The position numbers were made by a program, and so were the translations under genes. From contig JAFEMH010000522.1 in assembly GCA_022495995.1 (NCBI GenBank), forward strand, positions 197,001 to 261,000: a stretch of 64,000 nt of DNA, read 5' to 3'. The first letter of the stretch is position 1. Every line of letters starts with the position of its first letter. This stretch comes from Adenophora triphylla var. japonica (taxonomy: Eukaryota > Streptophyta > Magnoliopsida > Asterales > Campanulaceae). Below are positions 43,682 through 54,477 of the stretch, piece by piece. Below the pieces are notes generated by a model, which did not search any database, was not told the origin of the DNA, and saw only the letters and a list, made by a program, of their open reading frames with translations.

Positions 43682-43799
43682 TGCAGGGAACGAAAGGTAG
43701 GGCTTAGGTTACGGAAGGGATATTTGGCTCAAGGCTTTTAGGCTCGTGCAACGTGCATTTACCACTTAAGTCTACTTTAAAACACATTTTCTCACGATC

Positions 43800-46700
43800 C
43801 TCACTGGTCGGAAAAGATTAGACCTTGAAAGGTTGAGATCGAAAATTGGTCCGTGAAAGGTCAAGATTTAAAGTTTTGACCGTGAAAGGTCGGGATTTAA
43901 AGTTTTGATAGTGAAAGGTCGGGATTGAATATTTGAGATCGAAGATCGGACCGCGAAGGTCGGGATCGACAATTTGAGATCGAACCGCGAAGGTCGGGAT
44001 TGACTATTTGAGATCGGACCGCGAAGGTCGGGATCGACTATTTGAGATCGGACCGCGAAGGTCTCGATGGGAGATCGGAGATCGAACCGCGAAGGTCAGG
44101 ATCGACTATTTAAAATCGGACTGCGAAGGTCTCGATTAGAGATCGGAGATCGGACCGCGAAGGTCGGGATCGACTATTTGAGATCGGACCGCGAAGGTCT
44201 CGATTGGAGATCGGAGATCGGACCGCGAAGGTCGGGATCGACTATTTGAGATCGGACCGCGAAGGTCGGGATCGACTATTTGAGATCGGACCGCGAAGGT
44301 CTCGATTGGAGATCGGAGATTGGACCGCGGAGGTCGGGATCGACTACTTGAGATTGAACCGTGAGGGTCTTGACTGGAGATCGGAGATCGGACCGCGAAG
44401 GTCGGGATCGACTACTTGAGATCGGACCGTGAAGGTCTCGATTGGAGATCGGAGATCGAACCGCGAAGGTCAGGATTGACTATTTAAAATCGGACCGCGA
44501 AGGTCGGGATCGACTTTTGAGATCGGACCGCGAAGGTCGGGATCGACTATTTGAGATCGGACCGCGAAGGTCTCGATTGGAGATCGGAGATCGGATCGCG
44601 AAGGTCGGGATGGACTATTTGAGATCGGACCGCGAAGGTCGGGATCGACTTTTTGAGATCGGACCGCGAAGGTCTCCATTGACTACTTGAGATCGGACCG
44701 TGAAAGGTCTCGATATGAGTCTTGAGATCGGACCGTAAGAGGTCTCGATTGACTGTTTGAGATGGGACCGCGAAGGTCTCGATAGGAGAGTGGAGATCGG
44801 ACCGCGAAGGTCGGGATCGAGGATTGGACCACGAAGGTCACGATTTGAGGATTGGACCGCTAAGGTCACGACTTGAGATTTGAAATTGGACCGCTGAGGT
44901 CAGGTCTTGAGAATTGGACCGCTAAGGTCACGTCTTGAGGATTGGACCGCTAAGGTCAGGTCTTGAGAATCGGACCGAGAAAGGTTGCGAATAAGGATTG
45001 GACCTTGAAGGTCGAGATTTGAGATTTGAAATCGGACCGCGAGGGTCTCGATTGAGGGTTGGACCGCGAAGGTCGCGATTTGAAATTTGAAATTGGACCG
45101 TGAGGGTCACGATTGAGGAGTGGACCGCGAAGGTCATGATTTGAGATTTGAAATCGGACCGTGAGGATCGCAATTGAGGAGTGGACAGCGAAGGTCACGA
45201 TTTGAGATTTGAAATCGGACCGTGAGGGTCGCGATTGAGGAGTGGACCGCGAAGGTCACGATTTGAGATTTGAAATCGGATCGTGTGGGTCGCGATTGAG
45301 GAGTGGATCGCGAAGGTCATGATTTGAGATTTTAAATCGGACCGTGAGGGTCACGATTGAGGATTGGACCGCGAAGGTCACGATTTGAGATTTTAAATCG
45401 GACCGTGAGGGTCACGGTTTAAGGATTGGACAGCGAAGGCCGCGATTTGCAATTTGAAATCGGACCGTGAGGGTCGCAATTGAGGAGTGGACCGCGAAGG
45501 TCACGATTTGAGATTTAAAATCGGACCGTGAGTGTCACGATTGAGGAGTGGACCGCGAAGGTCACAATTTGAGATTTGAAATCGGACCGTGAGGGTCATG
45601 ATTGAGGGTTGGACCGCGAAGGTCGAGATTTGAAATTTGAAATCAGACCGTGGGGGTCGCGATTGGGAGTGGACCGCGAAGGTCACGGTTTGAGATTTGA
45701 AATCGGACCGTGAGGGTCAAGATTGAGGATTTGACCGCGAAGGTCAAGATTTGAGATTTAAAATCGGACTGTGGGGGTCGCGATTGAGGAGTTGACCGCG
45801 AAGGTCACGATTTGAGATTTTAAATCGAACCGTGAGGGTCACGATTGAGGATTGGACCGCGAAGGTCACGATTTGAGATTTTGAATCGGACCGTGAGGGT
45901 CACGATTGAGGATTGGACCGCGAAGGTCACGATTTGAGATTTTGAATCGCGGGGGTCGCGATTGAGTTTGAGATTTTAAATCGGACCGTGAGGGTCACGA
46001 TTGAGGATTGGACCGCGAAGGTCACAATTTGAGATTTGAAATCGGACCGTGAAGGTCACGATTGAGGATTGGACCGTGAAGGTCATGATTTGAGATTTTA
46101 AATCGGACCGTGAGGGTCACGATTGAGGATTGGACCGTGAAGGTCGCGATTTGCGATTTGAAATCGAATCGTGAGGGTCGCTGATTGAGATATCGGAATG
46201 AAGAAGGTCGCGATTGAGAGGTTGACCGCGAGGGGTCGAGATATGAGATATCGGACCGAGGAAGGTCGCGATAGAGTGTTGGACCGCGAGGGGTCAAGAT
46301 ATGAGATATTGGACCAAGGAAAGTCGCGATTGAGAGTTGGACCGCGAGGGGTCGAGATATGAGATATCGGACCGAGGAAGGTCGCGATTGAGAGTTGGAC
46401 CGCGAAGGTCACGTCTTGAGAATCGGACCGAGAAAGGTCGCGATTGAGAGTTGGACCGCGAGGGGTCGAGATATGAGATATCGGACCGAGGAAGGTCGCA
46501 ATTGAGAGTTGGACCGCGAGGGGTCGAGATATGAGATATCGGACCGAGGAAGGTCGCGATTGAGAGTTGGACCGCGAGGGGTCGAGATATGAGATATCGG
46601 ATCGAGGAAGGTCGCGATTGAGAGTTGGACCGTGAGGGGTCGAGATATGAGATATCAGACCGAGGAAGGTCGCGATTGAGAGTTGGACCGCAAGGGGTTG

Positions 46701-46990
46701 AGATATGAGATATCGGACCGAGGAAGGTCGCGATTGAGAGTTGGACCGCAAGGGTCGAGACTCTAGATATCGAACCGAGAAAGGTCGCGATTGAGAGTTG
46801 GACCGCGAGGGGTCGAGACATGAGATATCGGACCGAGAAAGGTCACGATTGAGAGTTGGACCGCGAGGGGTCGAGACATGAGATATCGGACCGAGAAAGG
46901 TCACGATTGAGAGTTGGACCGCGAGGGGTCGAGACATGAGATATCGGACCGAGAAAGGTCGCGATTGAGAGTTGGACCGCGAAGGTCACT
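43800..46990. repeat. Gypsy B array 4: GACC-N5-GGTC hairpin repeat in the leader
   Basis: A 3.2-kb array between primer-binding site and gag. Units of about 34 bp (43900-44700), 60-bp dimers (45000-46170) and about 57 bp (46200-46980) all centre on an inverted repeat: GACC-GCGAA-GGTC, GACC-GTGAG-GGTC or GACC-GCGAGG-GGTC. The 57-bp part is a multiple of three and creates a long spurious minus-strand ORF (46098-46937). Confidence 0.92.
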
Positions 46991-48143
46991 ATTTGAAAGA
47001 TTCCCGAGATGGGACCATGCAATTGTTATTCTATTAAATGTTTAAGTTTACTGAAAACACGTTTTTTTTTCAGAGTCCTAAATGGTTGGAAAAGATTGCT
47101 CTTCTTTTTCGCAGCTAACCTAAGGCTCTAATCAGTGGATCTCGTCACTACGTTTATAAGCCCCTCGTTTCCATTTGTAGATCATCTTCTCGGGATGGAC
47201 AATCCCGAGCGAGGGTCCTATAAGGCAAGCGAGTTCCATCGACAAAGGAAAAAGTGAACTTAAGGCTAGCTGATCACGCAAACTTCCAACGTATGTGACG
47301 CACGGGCCACGGTCGAAGTCAACGTCCTTAAGTTAAGGCGGGGATCGTGCCAAAATTTTGGCATGACCTCTCCTGACCCGCTTGCGCGAGGGGCCTTAGC
47401 TTCTGGCGTTGGCCAAGTTGTGGCTGACACGGTGCATACGGTGAGGGTTTGGTGACACGGTGTCACATTGAACCTTCGGGTATATTTTTCGGCAGAGCTC
47501 CGCGTCAAAGTCAAGGCTGAAAAGCTCAAGACTTCGGGTTGGGAACGACCTTCGGTCTCAATCATTCGAGCTTAACTCGTGACGGAACCCGGCGTAAAAA
47601 CATACACTTGGGCTTTATGACACGTACTAAGCCAAAAACCAACCGGGGTCTCGGACGAAGTGTGACACAAAGAGTGCATGGCTTACACGGGTTAGGATGG
47701 GCTGTTTGGGACGACCCCGTGCGCACTCGAAAGGTGTCTGGCAGATCAACCGAGTTGCAACTGAACGGTCATCCTGGGTTACGGGTCGTAGTGTGCAGTG
47801 TACCGAGGCAGCAAGTGCACGTGAAGTGCGGTGTACCGAGACAGCAAGTGCGAGTAGTGTGCGGTCACTAAAATTCTTTTTTCTGAGTAAAACAGAGATT
47901 TTTCAGAATGTGTCTTAAAGAATTTTATGCGCAGTTCAAAATGTAGCATGAAAATTAAGTATGAACGGGAATGCACGAACATGTTATGATTTTGATGAAA
48001 AGAATGCAACACCTTTTTTTCTTGAAAAAACCGTTCGAGGCTTAAAGTAACACACGCACACAAAAACGAGGAAGGGTAAACGAAAGTTTGACCCACGAAA
48101 GGCTTTTTTGAAAACAACGGTAGTTTTGAAAAAAGTATCCAAG
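46991..48143 (-). other. Gypsy B leader, conserved part
   Basis: No coding sequence. It shares several blocks with the Gypsy A leader in the same order (see 16846-18164), ending with a triplicate GTGTGCGGT...ACCGAGGCA array (47791-47868) about 300 bp from the primer-binding site. Confidence 0.6.
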
Positions 48144-48161
48144 TCCCCAGCGGAGTCGCCA
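48144..48161 (-). other. Gypsy B primer-binding site
   Basis: TGGCGACTCCGCTGGGGA on the minus strand, two bases inside the 5' LTR. Confidence 0.88.
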
Positions 48162-48163
48162 AC

Positions 48164-50256
48164 TGAAATTACCCGGATTTCGCGCGAGCGAAGCGGTTGT
48201 CTTTTGTGGAGGGTTGGTGTCTGAGACCTCGCTTTCGGGAAGGAGAGGAGTCGCCACGCGGTTTTGTATTTTGAGCCCAAACGTTGAAAAACGGCTTTTA
48301 GTGAGAAAACGGTGTCGTTTTTATTGGTAGCAAAAACTTGGGAAAAGGATTTGAAAACGGGGTGTCATTTTTATTGGTAGCAAAAATGAGTAAAAAGCTT
48401 TTTAGTACCAGAGATTGTTAGGTTCGGAGGTCACGTTACGTTTCGGGAAGAGTATATTGAGATCACCCGAAACGCCTCGTATGACGAGTCTTTCTACCTT
48501 TCTCGAAAATGTGTGCGTGTGTGTGGGTGTTTGAATTTTGAAATGGGGGCTTGAATGACAAGCTTAATCTTGGTTTGAATGTCAAATGTTGATTATGTGG
48601 TATGTTTGAAAAGGCGAGCGTATGAATGACAAACGTCGATTTTTTGAGTTTTAGGAAAAGTGGCGCGAATGCTGATTTTAACCTTTTAACTTAAGTGTCA
48701 AATGTTGACTTTTAAGAAAAGAGCGTTTGAATGTCAAACGTCGGATTTTGAGTTTGAAGATGATCGTTTAGATGCCAAACGTCATTTCGCGCGTTTTGAA
48801 AGAGAGTTCAAATGTCAAACTCCGGTTTTGAACCGGGCATGTCATTGTTAGCGATTTTACGGGAAAAAAAGCATTAAATGATATGCGATCAATGAATCGT
48901 TTTTGCGACTCGGACTTTTGATAAGTAAATACTATCACGAGCCAAACGACTCGGACTTGTAAATGACAGTATTTAAAGTGCGGTATCGACGGAATCAAAC
49001 GACCCGGAATTGTAAAGTACGATCGACGAGCCAAACGGCTCGAAATTATAAAGTACGATCGACGAGCCAAACGGCTCGGAATCGTAAAGTTGCGTAAAGG
49101 TAAATGATGATCGACGGATCAAACAATCCGGAATTGTAAATGACATGAAAGTAAATGACGATCAACGGATCAAACGATCCGGAATTGTAAATGACATAAA
49201 AAGTAACGGAACGGGGTCAGAACGCCGTTTTAACCCGAGATTACTTCTCTTACAGAAAGAGAAGAGGATCAGGGACTAAAACGTATCGGACCCCGTTAGA
49301 CGGCGGTATGTCTACATTTTGAGAGTGAGAGTTTATCAAATTTGGTGTTGACTCTTTGGCTAGGGAGGACGTATACGGGATACGAAAAGGTGTTTGAAAG
49401 GTGTTTCGGAAGTGTTTGGACAGAGTTTCCTCTTTTATTTGGTGCTTAGAAACCTAGGGATTTGGGCAGCATTTCGACTTGTGTCGGTTTAGCCTACAAT
49501 CAGAATCTACCGACATGTAGCACGAGGGCCCCTGAAGAGTAGAGAATTCCGCCGATGAGTAGCACGAGGGCCCCCGAAGAGCGGAAGAAGACAAGCATTT
49601 TGTTTCTTGCGGTGAAGAGAGGAGATAAAGGTGTCTGAAATGAGAAGGAGGAGGAGTATTTATAGGGTAGAAAAACTTGGAGGAGGGGGGAGAAACTTGG
49701 AGGTTAAGTAAGTTTGCTTAGCCTGGTGGGTTACTTTGCTTAGCCTGAATGTTTTCCCCGGTAAAATAGTTCGGACGGACTATAAATCAATTTGGGGATA
49801 TTTTGGTCATTTGGCCTTGAGTTTGACACGTTTTGGACAAGGTTTGACTTATCCTGCAAAACAGTTCAGCCGGACTATTCCTAAAATTGGCTATTTTTCC
49901 TGATTGACCTAGCTATATGCGTAGATCTTGTTCTCGCGTTCGATTTGATATGTGATGGGCCCAAAACGGAGTTCGTATGAGGGAGTTATGACCTCCGAAA
50001 GGTCGGGACGCTCGAAAACAGCAAATCGAATCCCGGAAGACCCCGAAAAGTGCGTTTTTCGGGGAAAGCTGTACTTTTACGTGTGATAACGTGTGTTGAG
50101 TACGCTTTGATGTCGTGATGCATGGGGCAGTCCCGGGATGTCTCGTTGACTCAAGAACGGGGAGCTTAACGGGTTCCGGTTAACTTGGAAAGGGCCAGTT
50201 AACGGATTCCGGTTAACTTTTAACGGATTTTGACGATCCAGATTTGGGTACTTACA
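48164..50256 (-). repeat. Gypsy B 5' LTR
   Basis: Partner of 35498-37591 with the same ends. Palindrome pair at 49767-49782 and 49862-49877, again 95 bp apart, but with C-to-T changes in the arms. Perfect AAAC-loop hairpins CGAGCC-AAAC-GGCTCG (49027-49042) and CGGATC-AAAC-GATCCG (49166-49181). Extra primer-binding core at 48248-48256. Confidence 0.93.
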
Positions 50257-51172
50257 GCTGGATTCACCTGTCTCAAACACACCAAAGTTATCAGTACTAT
50301 TTGGAGCCTTGTCAGACTCTAGCAAATCAAATTCATCAAAAGTAACATGAACAGATTCAACAATTTTCAACAGACGTTTATTAAAAATTCCAAATGCCTT
50401 ACTGTGCTTGGCGTAACCAACAAAGATGCCTTCATCGGCTTTTTTCATCAAATTTACCTCGACGCTCTTTACCGTTGTAAAGAACATAACATTTGCAGCC
50501 AAAAATCTTGAAGAAACCAATGTTGGGAATTCTGCCACGCCAAAGCTCATAAGGGGTCTTGTTGTGAAATTTGTTGACCAAGGATTGTTTCTGAGTGAAG
50601 CATGCTGTATGGAAAGCTTCAGCCAAAAAATACATGGGAAGCCTAGCTTCGGATATCATTGTTTTTCCAGCTTCGATCAAGGTTCTGTTCTTTCTCTCAA
50701 CTACACCATTCTGTTGCGGTGTTCTAGCAGCTGAGAAATTATGATCTATTCCGTGATCATCACAGTAGTGACCGATTCCATTATTTTTGAACTCGATTCC
50801 ATTATCTGATCTCATACTGATGATGTCACACTCTTTTTGGGTTTGAAGTAGACGGAACAATCTGGTGGCAACTTCATAGGTATGATCTTTTGAAGCAAAG
50901 GTTTCCACCCAGGTATATCTTGAGAAATCGTCTACAACAACCAAGGCATATCTGCTTCCCCCTAAACGGTCAGTTGTTGTGGGGCCAAACAGATCCATAT
51001 GTAGCAATTGGAGGCACTTAGAAGTGGACATGCAGGGCTTGCTATGGAATGATTCTTTATGTTGCTTTCCTAACTGACAGGCTCTGCATTTCCTTCCATG
51101 ATCAGCAGACACTTGAGGTAAGCCGGCAACTAGATTTTTATTAGCCAGCTTGGATAGGTAATTGAAATTCAA
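50257..51172 (-). CDS. Copia-1 integrase, continuing to the Gypsy B insertion
   Basis: The frame at 51172-50432 holds part of the zinc-binding domain (CRACQLGKQH) and a complete catalytic triad: D60 in HMDLFGP, D123 in RSDNGIEF and E159 in VVERKNR, spaced as D-D-35-E. A frame change near 50435 leads into the C-terminal part (ADEGIFVGYAKHSKAFGIFN ... VHVTFDEFDLLESD), which stops at the Gypsy B junction. The linker continues at 35497. The family role is cDNA insertion. Confidence 0.9.
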
Positions 51173-51703
51173 GTGACTGAGTCTCTTGTGCTATATCCAG
51201 GAATTCTCACTGATGTTCTTAGCTATAAAACAAACATTAGTAACACTCAAAACAGTATTTAAATCTATAGCATAAACGTTACCTTTTCTATATCCAGTGA
51301 GAAGGGTTTCTCCTGTAGCAATGTCTTTCACATAACAGTTGGAAGAATTGAAAATACAATGCATACCTTTATCACAAAATTGTGATATGGAGAGAAGGTT
51401 GTGCTTCAGACCATCCACCAAAGATACCTTCTGTACAGTAACTGTACCTCTTTTGATGGATCCACGACCAATAATTTTACCCTTTGCGTTGTCACCAAAG
51501 ACAACTGGAGGACCAGATGATTCTTCAAGATTGGTTAGGAGATCAGCATGGCCAGTCATATGCCTAGAGCATCCACTGTCCATAATCCAAACATCCTTAC
51601 CGGCATCGGTTAAGGCCATAAAGCATTCCTGAAATGAAACAATAAGCTTATGGTCCCCCTTATTCTTTTGGGTCCAAAGAGTTAGTTCCTCTTTGGCAGC
51701 CAT
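51173..51703 (-). CDS. Copia-1 protease and integrase N-terminus
   Basis: Open frame of 170 codons. The aspartic protease signature is intact: D42-S-G within WIMDSGCSRHMTGH. It is followed by VVFGDNAKGKIIGRGSIKRG and LVDGLKHNLLSISQFCDKGM, the standard Copia protease-integrase junction. The frame ends near 51191 and resumes in the integrase. It overlaps the preceding gag frame by 22 bases. Confidence 0.9.
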
Positions 51704-52710
51704 ATCTGGTCACCACTTGAGCTTTTAGACTTAGTGGGTCTAGATAGGTGCTTCAAGAGGCATTCATAATCCTTGTGACCGATAAAACCACAATTTGTAC
51801 ATTTATTAGAAGATGGCTGTGAGGACTTAGATGAGTTGATATTCAATTTGGCCAATGCTTCAGAAGGGTTCAATGATTGAACAGGAACAAAGCCTTTGGG
51901 GACAAAGGTGATGGATTTACCTTTGTTGGCCAGTTTCATAGGCTTGGGAATTCCTTTATCGGTTGAGGAGCCCTTACCGGTTGGATGACCAGAGACAGTT
52001 GTCTGACCGGTCACTCCCTGACCGGTTATGGCTGCCTTACCGATTGAGGTTTCCTGACCTACAACTTGGCCAGCAAGTTTAATTCCAGCTTTGCTGTCAC
52101 CATCACTGAGTGGGACATATTGTCCTAGCTCAGGATTAGCTACCTCGGTCCATTGGGATTTGTTCTTGTCAATCGTGACCTTCATCTGTTCCTTTACCTT
52201 GGGATAGGTGTGAGAAACAGCACTAAAAGGTCTAGGTGAACCTTTCTTCAGCAGGTTGGATTGAGCATCATCAAATTTGTCCATCAAGTTGTCAGTAACG
52301 GACTTAGTAACTGGTTTGTCTTTGCTGTCATTACTGCTGGAGGTAAAGCCTATACCTGATAGATCTCGATTAGGAGACATCTGGTCTTGTATGATAGTCT
52401 CCACAGCAGCTCGGGGTTTTGAAAAGGTGTCAATAGTTTTTGAAAGAGAGTTATTCCTTGACACTAGATCAGCAATTTGACTAACACAGATATTTAGTCT
52501 CTCAGTGAGTCCTTGATTTTCTTTCCTCAACTGATCAGACTCTATCTTACTTTCTTTCAAAACTTTTATTTCAGCTTTTAAAGAGTCATTTTCTGTTGTG
52601 ACCTTTTTAAGATTAACAGCCATAACTTTGTGAGCTTCATTTAATTTTTCAAAATTAGAGAAGAGTTCATTCATCACCTCTGCCATTTCAGACTTTGACA
52701 TATTGGGCAT
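51682..52710 (-). CDS. Copia-1 gag C-terminal extension: coiled coil and second zinc knuckle
   Basis: 342 codons. The N-terminal 100 residues form a strongly predicted coiled coil (FEKLNEAHKVMAVNLKKVTT, then SLKAEIKVLKESKIESDQLR). A Gly/Thr/Lys-rich middle contains GQGVTGQTTVSGHPTGKGSS, encoded by CGGTTAG-related DNA repeats. A canonical CCHC knuckle CTNCGFIGHKDYEC is near residue 312. Two knuckles and a long coiled-coil gag are typical of SIRE elements. Confidence 0.85.
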   Translation of the reverse strand: MPNMSKSEMAEVMNELFSNFEKLNEAHKVMAVNLKKVTTENDSLKAEIKVLKESKIESDQLRKENQGLTERLNICVSQIADLVSRNNSLSKTIDTFSKPRAAVETIIQDQMSPNRDLSGIGFTSSSNDSKDKPVTKSVTDNLMDKFDDAQSNLLKKGSPRPFSAVSHTYPKVKEQMKVTIDKNKSQWTEVANPELGQYVPLSDGDSKAGIKLAGQVVGQETSIGKAAITGQGVTGQTTVSGHPTGKGSSTDKGIPKPMKLANKGKSITFVPKGFVPVQSLNPSEALAKLNINSSKSSQPSSNKCTNCGFIGHKDYECLLKHLSRPTKSKSSSGDQIWLPKRN

Positions 52711-54376
52711 AGGGTCAATGATAGGCTAAGAGGTTGAGGATGATGGTTCAAAGTTAGGATCAAAATTAGGTAGGGATGATATCGATTGAGGACTTGGCTC
52801 GGTTAGGGTCTTTAAAAATTGAATCGGTCGGGGCTCAAGTATCGGTTGATGAGAAGAGATCGGTAAGGCTTGAGCTTGGTAGGTCTGTTGAATTGGTTGC
52901 ATCAGAGGTCTGAGAGTGGGCAAGGTTTTACACTGACCGTAGAGAGCTCCACCCATGTTCTGAATTTTGAAATTGTAAGTGTTATCTGCCTTGGGAATAG
53001 GATCATCAAAGTAAGTCAAAGGAGATCTCATAGGTAGGGTCTGGTCATTTTAGGATGATTGTTCATTGGAGTTGGGGTGTCTAAAGATAGGTGACTGGAA
53101 GGAGATGGGTTCATCATTGGTTCCATCAATAGCAACAAAACTAACATCAACATCTTCATCTGAGTCAGTATTCTCATTTTCAGAGTCAGTCTCAAACCAA
53201 ACTGGCATAGCCTTTTCGGTTCCTTCCTCGACAACTAAGCTCTTAGATCTAGGGTTTTTCTTGAACGGTTTCTTCCTCAGAAATTCATATTTCGGTTGAG
53301 GGCATTTAGAAGCAAAATGGCCGGGTTTTCTACGGTTGTAACACACAAGCTCACCTTGGGCATTCTTACCATCGGTTGAGGTTGAGGTTTGGCCTTTTCT
53401 TTGAAAGTTCCTAAATCTTTGGAATGATGAGGATTTGGGTTGGAAGGGTTTGTTGTGAGATTTTTGGGATCTCTTAAATTCCTTGAACTTTCTATAGTTT
53501 CTAGCAAAGGCAGCAAATTCATCTTCTTCCTCAAAAGGCATACTAGATGAGGTATTGCCTTGAACTGGTTGAGGCTGAGAAATTGAGGGAGAGTCATTGG
53601 TAGATTGGCTGTTTAGCATAGAAGAACTAGGGAAGATCTCAGTATGAGCTGGCAGAGATAGACTTTTAAATTGTTTTTGAACTCCACTCAGTCGGTTGAG
53701 CTCTTCCTCATATAGAAACAAGTTGACACAATGTTCTGAATATGAGTAGTGTTCAAATCTCGGCATTCTTTCAAAATAGCGACCTTGACATGCCACAAAT
53801 CTCCAAGAGAATTGAGGAATCTCATGTTCAGGTCTTTCATGGTGTAAACTCTACCTAAAGAAGCACAAGAATTACTTACCTCGCAGAAACGGTCGTACAT
53901 TTCCTTTAACGTTTCACTTGGGTTCTTCTTGAAGGATTTGAACTCAGCAACACTTTTGTAGAGTCTGTTGTCCTTGCCACTTGATCTCCTTCAAAATATC
54001 TGAGCAGGCTTTGCCACACATGTTGAGCAGTCTCATAGCATTGTACTTGTTTGTACAATCTATCATCCAGGCCTGAGGTTAGAATGTGCATAGCTTTTCT
54101 GTCCATGGAAGCACAAATATTGTCTTCCTCAGTCCATTCTTCGCGGGGTTTTGGAACATAAGTTTCATAAACCTCGAATTCTTGTTCAGATGATCTATCG
54201 GCATGATCCATGAGAGGAGTTTTGGGTGCTCTAGGTGTGAGATTGATTTTTATGGGTGTTATGGGACCATCTCTAACTACAGTCATTAACCTATCATCTA
54301 TTGAATCCATATACCGCATGATTCGGTTTTTCCATACTGGAAATTCGTTTTCGTTCAACATGGGAATAGTCGCCAT
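52711..54376 (-). pseudogene. Copia-1 gag N-terminal and central part
   Basis: Starts MATIPMLNENEFPVWKNRIM at 54376. Frame changes fall near 53905 and 53790; the region 53796-53050 is then open and carries a zinc knuckle with one cysteine replaced by arginine (CYNRRKPGHFASKC), followed by an acidic stretch (DSENENTDSDEDVD). The start ATG lies 88 bp inside the primer-binding site. Gag forms the particle. Confidence 0.85.
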
Positions 54377-54463
54377 GTTTCATGTTTGCATGAGTTTTCC
54401 TGCCATCTTGGAATTGGCAATTCAAGCGGTTAAGCTTGGAAAAATAGTTTTCGAAAATTGTAA

Positions 54464-54475
54464 GCTCTGATACCA
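54464..54475 (-). other. Copia-1 primer-binding site
   Basis: TGGTATCAGAGC on the minus strand, two bases from the LTR; same site as Copia-2. Confidence 0.92.
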
Positions 54476-54477
54476 AT

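Larger units (their letters stand above)
35498..50256 (-). mobile_element. Gypsy B: Ogre/Tat-type, RT-less, with several tandem hairpin arrays
   Basis: A 14.8-kb minus-strand element with LTRs of 2094 and 2093 bp, a perfect GCTGG target duplication, and a primer-binding site at 48144-48161. Going leftwards: 5' LTR, leader, 3.2-kb tandem array, short gag, Lys-rich segment, unassigned region, protease, G-patch-like tail, hairpin arrays, 3' LTR. No RT, RNase H or integrase is seen, so movement would need enzymes from another element. Terminal sequences match Gypsy A. Confidence 0.92.

Noticed and set aside
46098..46937. 279-codon minus-strand ORF with SRPLAVQLSIATFLGP repeats
   Set aside because: It arises because the tandem unit here is about 57 bp, a multiple of three; overlapping frames are open too and no domain is present.
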